Under the pieces are notes generated by a model, which ran no database searches, was not told the DNA's origin, and worked only from the letters and a program-made list of their open reading frames with translations. Of a stretch of 64,000 bases of DNA, positions 59,701 to 64,000 are shown piece after piece; the first letter of the stretch is position 1; every line of letters begins with the position of its first letter. Position numbers and translations under genes: made by a program. This DNA is from Tetragonia tetragonoides (Eukaryota; Streptophyta; Magnoliopsida; Caryophyllales; Aizoaceae): positions 21,536,001 through 21,600,000 of the forward strand of contig CM076152.1 in assembly GCA_038025085.1 (NCBI GenBank). Direction: 5' to 3'.

Positions 59701-60092
59701 ATTTGATACCAAGCCTCGAAGATTTATTGAAACGCTAGAGTACGTCACAGTAATTTCTTTAAAACAAGGGTAGCTCATTTAAAATTTTCCTTACAAATAT
59801 TATAGAGGTAGAGACGTGGAGTGCCCATTCCATACTCATCAAGAGACAGCAAAGTAAGAACTCTTGATCTCTTTGATATAAAAAGCAGTTACTAGAATAA
59901 AAAGACATCAAAAATTCCATAAGTAGCAGACACAAATTTTGCAATCGTTTCTGGTCATATTTTTCCAAAGCCTCATAATCAAGAGAAACTTTGGTATTAT
60001 TGAATTGGGGAAAAGAACTTTATAAAAAACTTACCCAGAACCTTTTTGCTGCGCAATATGTCCCCATAGATGTGATCTCCAACATATAGAAC
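44672..60092 (-). CDS. Cytosolic purine 5'-nucleotidase (cN-II-like, HAD superfamily), C-terminal seven exons
   Basis: Seven minus-strand exons give one continuous 170-residue C-terminus: 60,092-60,035, 58,516-58,440, 52,294-52,224, 51,141-51,081, 50,594-50,535, 49,014-48,952 and 44,794-44,672. All six introns are GT..AG and the phases agree. The first exon carries the HAD motif VLYVGDHIYGDILRSKKVL, with the two acidic metal-binding residues (GDH..GD), followed by WRTMLVVPELE as in human cN-II. The middle (about residues 45-110) is a charged, probably helical segment. The end has VERFACLYTSQV and RPSEDFMPHE, which match the ..RYADLY.. and LMPHE region of cN-II. The family dephosphorylates IMP/GMP-type 6-hydroxypurine nucleotides in the cytosol; plant members are annotated as HAD subfamily IG. 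The nucleophile motif and N-terminus lie beyond 64,000. Introns hold many transposons, yet no exon is broken, which argues for a working gene. Confidence 0.9.
44969..45921 (+). pseudogene. LINE reverse transcriptase fragment
   Basis: Pieces in three frames: 44,969-45,181 (fingers, with GNQGAFIKG), 45,194-45,451 (palm with the first catalytic Asp in VDLRMAYDT), the FADD box near 45,547-45,560, and 45,604-45,921 (LKYLGMPLSPSKW, thumb side). Lacks the N-terminal endonuclease because of 5' truncation. The catalytic motifs themselves remain. Confidence 0.9.
46333..46857 (+). pseudogene. LINE zf-RVT (reverse-transcriptase zinc-binding) domain
   Basis: A 174-codon frame with FVWARIKVPKHCFIGWL, the CxxC..H..C zinc pattern in CILCKETAETVDHLFFQCPR, and the trailing SWIERNRRIFQG. 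This is the C-terminal domain of plant L1-type ORF2. The ORF ends shortly before the element's 3' untranslated region. Confidence 0.9.
47017..48164. other. Intron sequence of the nucleotidase gene
   Basis: No exon or complete element recognised. The part from about 47,940 may be a decayed upstream portion of the following LINE fragment. Small frames (47,417-47,620 and 47,934-48,116) lack support. Confidence 0.5.
48165..48465 (+). mobile_element. LINE 3'-end fragment
   Basis: The sequence RLLWRCAFFAISWC near 48,165 and, in another frame, PPDLVWDRVVYLDSL and GAFKGVPL match the ORF2 end of the LINEs at 57,735 and 52,556. It closes with an A/T-rich end (48,430-48,465). At least one frameshift is present. 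An exact target duplication was not found. Confidence 0.75.
48612..48627. repeat. Poly-G run
   Basis: A G run with one C interruption (aggggggggggcggg) in the intron. It has G-quadruplex potential only if more G tracts lie close by, which is not obvious. Confidence 0.7.
48738..48806 (-). mobile_element. SINE remnant (3' half), same family as 49,440-49,590
   Basis: The minus strand reads ggccattaacttaaagaccc .. attagtcgggcaaagcccgg .. atacccatgctatct. This matches the 3' part of the neighbouring SINE. The tRNA-like head is absent. Confidence 0.65.
48952..49014 (-). CDS. Nucleotidase exon (FHMVWGQLMKTGY)
   Basis: 63 nt, acceptor acatttcag and donor gtatct. Encodes FHMVWGQLMKTGYQNSRFAH plus Q, the counterpart of the GSLFR..LFASQ segment in cN-II. 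Phase 0 on both sides. Confidence 0.92.
49440..49588 (-). mobile_element. tRNA-derived SINE, intron copy
   Basis: The minus strand begins near 49,588 with ctaagggggtagctcgttat, an A-box-like start. The B-box-like aagtttgagtcc follows at 49,525-49,536. The body includes attagtcaaacaaagcttgg and ends atacccatgttatct. The shared 3' part with 48,738-48,806 shows that it is a repeated family. It lies inside the intron between the exons at 49,014 and 50,535. Confidence 0.65.
49960..50190. mobile_element. Single terminal repeat of a Mutator-like element family
   Basis: Read on the minus strand, it has gtgaataatcccaagtttg, agcccaaataatccgaag and flanking gtttgggtcgtccgccg. This spacing of aataatcc blocks next to a gggcgg-like patch is the same as in the long inverted repeats at 61,394 and 63,306. 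The purine-rich stretch gaagatgaagaggagagaga matches the inner part of that repeat. No partner repeat was identified, so it may be a one-ended remnant. Confidence 0.5.
50535..50594 (-). CDS. Nucleotidase exon (SQREQVRLGHQQ)
   Basis: 60 nt, acceptor cactttttag and donor gtcaga. Encodes SQREQVRLGHQQTLCECHRK in phase 0, 20 complete codons. Confidence 0.88.
50595..51080. other. Intron of the nucleotidase gene
   Basis: 486 bp, AT-rich, GT..AG; no inserted element recognised. Confidence 0.7.
51081..51141 (-). CDS. Nucleotidase exon (FQDLASDQKEK)
   Basis: 61 nt, acceptor catgcag and donor gtaggt. First base completes the Lys codon, then FQDLASDQKEKLLTELAELE. Heptad-like Leu spacing suggests a helix. 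Ends in phase 0. Confidence 0.9.
51142..52223. other. Intron of the nucleotidase gene
   Basis: 1082 bp, GT..AG. Includes a compound microsatellite; no transposon recognised. Confidence 0.7.
51438..51480. repeat. Compound microsatellite (CG)n(CCCACA)n(CA)n
   Basis: Alternating cgcgcgcgcg, then cccacacccacaccc and about eight CA units. The alternating purine-pyrimidine stretch could favour Z-DNA. Confidence 0.95.
52224..52294 (-). CDS. Nucleotidase exon (charged helical segment)
   Basis: 71 nt, acceptor tctggcag and donor gtaagt. Encodes QLQELRCQRDHIEDRLHHIN then WSL, and ends on AA of a Lys codon completed by the next exon. Follows the RDTRK end of the previous exon, as in plant homologues. 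Confidence 0.9.
52430..52555 (+). mobile_element. LINE fragment, left part, interrupted by another LINE
   Basis: Encodes FFWKAKVPLKVRVLVWTFVLDRVN, the start of the zf-RVT domain (given here in one run only for its family match to KVPLKVRAFVW at 53,080). It stops at the target site of the 4.8-kb LINE. The next bases of the same domain (DRV.TNN) continue at 57,328, on the other side. Confidence 0.75.
52654..56188 (-). pseudogene. LINE ORF2: endonuclease, reverse transcriptase, zf-RVT
   Basis: Starts at the ATG at 56,188 (MKILSWNVNGVGSVEKRGLV, the APE-type endonuclease start). A TAG follows soon after, where a Gln is expected before ETK. The endonuclease continues at 55,843-55,331 with VVGSDFNVV and SDHFPILLHS. 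RT lies at 54,897-54,103: DYRPISLVTRVYKIITKVLS, VFKLDFEKA and, at the active site, FADH in place of FADD, so the second catalytic Asp is lost. LQSCLASI and RMMRDFLW-like blocks follow at 53,964-53,737. The zf-RVT domain (KSKVPLKVRAFVWTLVLDRV, HHDCEDGLHLF) is at 53,195-52,734, ending near FKGVPL and stop 52,654. Frame changes occur between most of these blocks. Confidence 0.9.
56336..57171 (-). pseudogene. LINE ORF1 (putative RNA-binding protein), frameshifted
   Basis: The likely ATG is at 57,171 (MVSEFRVDSKHFRLSRVDF). The reading passes between frames, covering 57,171-56,953, 57,019-56,642 and 56,641-56,336. The first part (LWIGKTGERGIVKRGLAGIF) and the next (YILVLRIAPNNGGHFFLLV) look like the N-terminal domain of plant LINE ORF1 proteins. 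The second part is Pro/Arg-rich. No zinc knuckle was seen. Confidence 0.6.
57287..57311. repeat. (CT)n microsatellite in LINE 5' untranslated region
   Basis: ccctccctctctctctctctct run; GA-rich on the LINE coding strand, at its extreme 5' end. Confidence 0.9.
57341..57390 (+). mobile_element. LINE fragment, right part (continuation of 52,430-52,555)
   Basis: Together with the flank from 57,328 it reads DRVITNNLALEERLG, aligning to DRVNTHDMLQRRR in other copies of the family. It is the expected continuation of the interrupted zf-RVT domain. The end is not defined. Confidence 0.55.
57391..57718. other. Intron sequence
   Basis: Contains small inverted repeats (ggttgggttg with caacccaacc; caagggaag with cttcccttg, within 57,366-57,450) that could fold, but nothing else was recognised. 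Confidence 0.45.
57719..58423 (+). mobile_element. 5'-truncated LINE with 16-bp target duplication, next to a splice donor
   Basis: The body is 57,735-58,407, flanked by aaggaatactcaatca at 57,719-57,734 and 58,408-58,423. It encodes the zf-RVT domain and ORF2 end (TFIWKSKVPLKVRAFVWTLV-like, RCAYMAIQWCIWLERNSRVF, DLVWDHIVYLASL) in shifted frames. The 3' end has ttgattaataaaaaaattcc and ttatctaaaaaataaaag. A 29-bp stretch near 58,190-58,270 (gcgtccctctcggctaaggc) is duplicated. The right target copy ends 16 bp from the donor of the nucleotidase exon at 58,440. Orientation is opposite to the gene. Confidence 0.93.
58440..58516 (-). CDS. Nucleotidase exon (WRTMLVVPELE)
   Basis: 77 nt, acceptor tttttaacag and donor gtaaag. 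Completes the split Gly codon, then encodes WRTMLVVPELEREVELLWEM followed by RDTRK, ending on a full codon. A LINE target duplication begins only 16 bp past its donor. Confidence 0.92.
58604..58784 (-). mobile_element. Very short LINE insertion (147 bp) with 17-bp target duplication
   Basis: The body is 58,621-58,767, minus strand. It starts within ORF2 end sequence (tttaggggtgttccacttac) and ends with the family 3' tail (attttatccttatctaaaaa). Flanks catctgactttagtttg at 58,604-58,620 and 58,768-58,784 are identical. It lies in the intron upstream (gene direction) of the exon at 58,516. Confidence 0.93.
58785..60034. other. Intron of the nucleotidase gene
   Basis: AT-rich intron sequence. 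Apart from the MITE-like element at 59,408-59,526, no feature was recognised. Small ORFs (58,933-59,181 and 59,759-59,968) lack support. Confidence 0.55.
59408..59526. mobile_element. MITE-like short inverted-repeat element
   Basis: The left end cttgtgtgcacttagtc and the complement of the right end gactaagtccgtacaag agree at 14 of 17 positions, giving a 119-bp element with terminal inverted repeats. Further pairing (caccgtgga with ccaccatgg) lies inside. A clear target duplication was not seen, so the superfamily is open. Confidence 0.55.
60035..60092 (-). CDS. Nucleotidase exon with HAD metal-binding motif
   Basis: 58 nt, acceptor tttttagtag and donor gtaagt. Encodes VLYVGDHIYGDILRSKKVL plus the first base of a Gly codon. 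Contains the conserved acidic pair of HAD motif IV. It enters in phase 0, so the preceding exon, not found in the window, must end on a full codon. Confidence 0.92.
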
Positions 60093-61384
60093 CTACTAAA
60101 AATTTAGCAATCATTTAAGAATTAAGTAAGCTAATTTGTTTGCATACATCATGTTACGTAGAGAATGTGAAACAATCACCCATTTAAACAAAAACGGATA
60201 TGAAAGAAAATATTCCCTCCTCTAGGTTTCGTGCATCCTTCCTTCCATCCTCTCTGTTCCATTGATACCAGAAAAAGAGGGCATAATTTTTTTTGGAAAA
60301 TGGCAAGTATGCATTCCATTCACCAAAAGGGATGTCGGAGTGACACCCTCAAGAAAACACCATGGAAGGACACTAACATGGATGTCCCTCACCATACAGA
60401 GAAAGAGAGCATAATGTTATTGTGGCTAGATCTTAGATTCTTTCCCACTATTTTCAGCATGAATGAGAGCAAATTAATCATTATTTCATCTATGCTTAAT
60501 CTGGTCCTGCCACTGGTTAGGTTCATTTATTCATACTATTAGTGAAAAAAATACGGAATCGTATTTCCAATAACAAATAAACGGCAAGTCTTGTGTGAGA
60601 CCAACTCACAATAAAATGAGGACACTATTTACAAATGTAAGGGTCAATTATTATGAACAGGGACCTTAGTTTCAATAAAAAATGACCCTCGTCTCCCTGA
60701 AAGTTACGGAAGACTGTATTATACAAGTTTTTGTGACAAATAAATATCACATGAACCAGATGTTTAATTTAAACACAAGCAATTTGATGTGGCCTGTGGG
60801 TTTAGCGCACTTGTATAAAAGGATGCATTGCTAAAGTTTATCGGATGCTGAAGTGCAAACAGGGATCAAACTTTAATTGGAAAGTTGAAATATATAATCT
60901 TACGTTTAGCATGTCGGCGAATTTTATTATTATTTTTGTTTAAGATAATTTTTCGTACCAGTATTATGTGTACCTTTTTAGACCATTACGTCAATTTTTA
61001 TGAACCAGAATTTACATTTGTCTTGCTCACTAGTATTTTTTGCATTTCATGAACCATTAGGTAAAATTTTATGAACCATCAATTTACTCAAACAAATTAA
61101 AACATCTTAGAATTTTTTCAAAAACATTCACTTCTGTTTTTATGGACCATTAGTTCATATTTTGCGAACTATCGGTTCATATTTTGTAAACTATCGGTTC
61201 ATATTTTGTGAACCTATAAGTCATAAATTATTAACCTACGTCATCAATTATGAATCATCACAAAAACAAGAATATGAAATACATAAACAAAACGAAAAAA
61301 AAAAAAGGCATTCACCCAGTCTTGACGTGCATTGACCGATGTGATTTTGCTTTGGTTAACACGTTAGCATTCTAAGCATGGTTA
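60093..61384. other. Upstream intron or flank of the nucleotidase gene
   Basis: The exon before 60,092 was not found here, although phase 0 and the cN-II sequence predict one. Content is AT-rich intron-like DNA, with a short direct repeat at 61,153-61,214. A 103-codon frame at 60,231-60,542 shows no known motif. Confidence 0.5.
61153..61214. repeat. 22-bp direct repeat, nearly three copies
   Basis: gttcatattttg followed by .aactatcg, starting at 61,153, 61,175 and 61,197. The last copy is partial. Confidence 0.8.
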
Positions 61385-62267
61385 TTACTAGAAGGAACAA
61401 TAGACGTGAATAATCCCACAGTTGGGCGGCTGTACAAGAATAATCCCACAAATGATTTTAGCCCAGAATAATCCCAAAACTTAACGGCGTTAACACGGGT
61501 AAATTAAATGAAGCCGGAGTTAACATTTCGTTAACTCTTCCCTCCATCTTCACCACTCAACCTTCTCTTTCCTCTCTATTACAGCCATTAATGGCGAAAG
61601 GCAGAGCTCGATGGTGGCAAAATTCGAGCTCGATGCCGGCGATAATGGCGGACATGATAAGCTTCAATTGAAGACAATGGAAAAAACCAAGTTGCTATTG
61701 TAGCCTTCAATTATTTTCACTTTTAGGGCTTATAGAATTGTCATATGAACCAACCACTTTTTGCCGTCTAATTTTCTCATTCTCAGATTAATATTAGTAC
61801 TAATTTCACATCCATTCTACAATGATTTCAACACCACAAAAATTCCAATTCGTAAACCCAAAAACATAAGCTTCTCAATCGAAAATCACAAAACAATTGA
61901 ACAATTCCAATACCGCAACGCACAATTCCGATCAAACACCACTAATATCCAATTCAACAAAACCTCTAAAAACAACACATTTAATCCAACCCATAATCCG
62001 AAAATCTTAAAGTTTTTCGATCGAAACCAAAGCAAAACAATTGAACAATTTCCAATAATCAACTAACTTCCAACTCAATTATAATTTGAACCAAAACCTA
62101 AAAATCATGTCAGCCATAATCGTCATCGTCGAGCTCGATTTTTGCCGCTATCAAACTCCGCCATTCGCCATTAATGGTGATGAGAGAGAGGAGACAGAAT
62201 GCTGAGTGGTGAAGATGGAGGGAGGAGTTAACGGTGTTAACTCCGTCTTCATATAATCCAACCGCAT

Positions 62268-63318
62268 TAACGTCGTTAATTTTTTATTTTTTTTTAGATA
62301 AGAAAATTTTTATTAATCAATCAGTTGGAAGAATACAAAGAGAGGACAAGGAGTCCTCAAAAGATTACAAAGAAAAACTATAACTCCCCCCAATGAAGTT
62401 GAACAAAGGTCAATGGAACACCCTTGAAGGCCCCTTCGCCCAGAGAGAAGCCAAGTAAACAACATGATCCCAAACAGGAGAGATACTCGGTGCCATAGGG
62501 ACTCGGGCTCCAAAGGAAAACGCCATAGCCAACTACCCACTAGCGAAATGTTCTTAGACACCAACCGCCCGAAACCCAGACCACCCTCAGACTTAGGTCT
62601 ACATACATGGTCCCAACTAACAAGATGCTCCCTCCTACCCCCGTCCACTCCAGACCACAAGAAATCCCGCATCATACGCTCGATTTGCTTGGCTACACTA
62701 ACGGGGATCTTAAACAGGGAGAGATAATACAGAGGAATACTAGCAAGGCAAGATTGCAAAATCGTGATCCCCCCCCCCCCAACGAGAAGTACACCCCTTT
62801 CCACCCATCAAGTCGCTTAGCCACTCTAGAGACAACCGGTTCCCAAAAGGAAGTCGATCGGGGATTACCCCCAAGAGGCACCCCCAAGTAGGTGATAGGT
62901 AAGAGGCCACTGTTGTACCTGACACCCTGCTAGTCCCGACAACGTACCTAGAAAACCCTCCTCCACATTAACCCCGCTGCACTTCGCCAAGTTAACACGC
63001 ATCCCAGACACAACCTAGAGTAAGCACCCTCTTAAACCCCTCAACCTCCGGTGCCAGAAACAAAATAGGGTCATCGGCGAACTGAAGATGAGAGACAGGA
63101 ACCCGCTCCCTACCAGCCCTGAAACCCTCCACCAACCCTCGTTCAACACCCCTATCCAACATCCTACCCAGGACATCAACCACCAAGGTGAAGAGAAAAG
63201 GAGATAGAGGATCGCCCTGCCTAAGACCACGTGAGGAGGAAAACCACTCCCTAGGGGCTCCGTTAACCAGAACAGAAAAACTCGCGTTGGAAAGACAACC
63301 CCTAATAACGTCGTTAAT
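62268..63318 (-). mobile_element. LINE nested in the Mutator-like element, 13-bp target duplication
   Basis: The body is 62,281-63,305 (minus), flanked by taacgtcgttaat at 62,268-62,280 and 63,306-63,318. It carries an internal portion of ORF2: RT with FADDPILF (catalytic Asp pair intact), RTFxx-like WKGVYF and LQSCLASIPLYYLSLFKIPV, RPKSEGGLGFGRL, then a jump to the ORF2 end (WAKGPSRV region) and the A-rich 3' tail. So it is both 5'-truncated and internally deleted. Same family as the 4.8-kb LINE. The insertion removed none of the host element's inverted repeat. Confidence 0.93.
62313..63230 (-). pseudogene. LINE RT fragment within the nested insertion
   Basis: Frames at 63,230-62,992 (VLGRMLDRGVERGLVEGF, HLQFADDPILF) and 62,804-62,313 (ITILQSCLASIPLYYLSLFK, RMMRDFLWSGVDGG, PKSEGGLGFG) represent the RT palm and thumb. 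They are joined through a frameshift around a poly-C run (62,768-62,780). The downstream zf-RVT domain is mostly deleted. Confidence 0.88.
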
Positions 63319-63414
63319 GTTTGGGATTATTCTAGACTAAAGTCATTTGTGGGATTATTCTTGTAGGACCGCCCAAATGTGAGATTATTCACATCCATTT
63401 TTCCTTACTAGAAC

Positions 63415-63649
63415 CGACCTGTATACATTGCATTTTGGAAGATTATTTTATTTCCCATTGGAGTTAGGCAAAGTTCAGTGTTCTTTGTATAAACAAGGTC
63501 CAAACCTTTTTCGGCTCTCTAAACCTTTTTCGGCTCTCTAAACCTTATTCACTATTGTATTTGTGAGCCCCATTAATCAACATCTAATAGTACAAAAAGA
63601 TACACTACTATGGGCTCGTTCGTTTCAACTGCTAACTGGTGGCTAGATA
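63415..63649. other. Spacer with a 20-bp direct duplication
   Basis: The run aacctttttcggctctcta occurs twice in tandem at 63,504-63,543. Nothing else recognised. Confidence 0.6.
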
Positions 63650-64000
63650 TCCTCTAGAAGAAACAAAATAATCTACAAGTCACGCCAATGGCGTTGGACA
63701 ACCGTAAGCGGGACACCCTTAAAGGCGCCCGGGCCTTAGCCCAAAGGGAGGCCAAGCAAACAATATGATCCCAAACACAATCAGAATTCTTCCCACAGTT
63801 GGGAATATCCTCGAATTCCTCTCCAGCCATACGCACCATTGAGTAGCCATGCAAGCACACCTCCATCACACCCGACCCTCCTTCTCCCTCCTCATTACAG
63901 AGAACCTTATCTGTAAGAACTGGCCAACTGTAGTTGGGTAGACAAACAGTTCCCCACACAGTAACCTATCCCATAAGGACCTAGCAAACTCACACGTCAC
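63650..64000 (-). mobile_element. LINE 3'-end fragment running off the window
   Basis: A minus-strand frame at 63,959-63,654 encodes the ORF2 end: GGSGVMEVCLHGYSMV, SDCVWDHIVCLASLWAKA, LRVSRL. It matches the ends of the other LINEs here. The upstream part continues past 64,000. No A-tail or target duplication was recognised at the 63,650 side. Confidence 0.8.

Larger units (their letters stand above)
61385..63414. mobile_element. Non-autonomous Mutator-like element with long inverted repeats and 9-bp target duplication
   Basis: The element is 61,394-63,405, flanked by ttactagaa at 61,385-61,393 and 63,406-63,414. Ends GGAACAATAGACGTGAATAA and, complemented, GGAAAAATGGATGTGAATAA start inverted repeats. 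These extend about 250 bp inward (61,394 to about 61,640, paired with about 62,110-62,280 plus 63,306-63,405, interrupted by a LINE). Paired landmarks include gggcgg, caagaataatcccacaaatg, ttaacg and tccatcttcaccactcaacc. A 9-bp target duplication with long inverted repeats is the signature of Mutator-like elements. No transposase is encoded; without the LINE it is about 0.97 kb. The 101-codon frame at 61,761-62,066 lies in the spacer and has no known motif. Confidence 0.85.

Noticed and set aside
61761..62066. 101-codon ORF in the Mutator-like element
   Set aside because: Asn/Ile/Lys-rich composition, no motif, lies in the spacer of a short non-autonomous element.

Overview
This looks like nuclear DNA from a flowering plant, probably a dicot; the species cannot be named from the sequence. 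It is AT-rich. It holds a long satellite array, nested plant-type transposons (Ty3/gypsy of two lineages, L1-type LINEs, tRNA-derived SINEs, CACTA and Mutator-like DNA elements) and one split host gene with GT..AG introns. The only host gene is the 3' part of a purine 5'-nucleotidase gene on the minus strand.

Layout. (1) 1-28,318: one uninterrupted tandem satellite that runs off the left edge. Its monomer is 168 bp, or 187 or 206 bp when a 19-bp internal block occurs two or three times. Monomers are grouped into higher-order blocks: about 3.3-4.3 kb between 2 and 12 kb, about 1.1 kb between 13 and 17 kb, and more irregular to the right. (2) 28,319-32,769: an LTR-like promoter fragment, then the 3' end of a Tat-like Ty3/gypsy element. 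This carries an antisense plant-mobile-domain pseudogene with one intron, a 66-bp tandem repeat in its 3' untranslated region, a polypurine tract and a 1.5-kb 3' LTR. (3) 33,307-41,912: a decayed minus-strand chromovirus (Tekay-like by its LTR ends, primer site and gag), with a CACTA element in its leader, a truncated pol and a 3.8-kb 5' LTR. (4) 41,913-44,670: intergenic DNA with a 117-bp tandem repeat and a SINE.

(5) 44,672-60,092: seven consecutive exons, all on the minus strand, encode the last 170 residues of a HAD-superfamily cytosolic purine 5'-nucleotidase (cN-II-like). All splice sites are GT/AG and phases agree throughout. The start of the gene lies beyond 64,000. Its introns are swollen by at least five LINE insertions, two SINEs and other repeats, yet the exons are intact. 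(6) 60,093-64,000: a further stretch, probably an upstream intron or flank, holding a non-autonomous Mutator-like element with long terminal inverted repeats and a 9-bp target duplication. A LINE with its own 13-bp target duplication is nested in it, and another LINE fragment runs off the right edge.

Apart from the nucleotidase exons, everything recognisable is repeat or transposon. Retroelement reading frames carry stops, frameshifts and lost catalytic residues and should be treated as dead. The most noteworthy signals are the nested organisation of the satellite, the Tat-type element with antisense PMD gene and tandem-repeat 3' UTR beside that satellite, and a gene that keeps a clean coding sequence across transposon-filled introns, one LINE lying only 16 bp from a splice donor.
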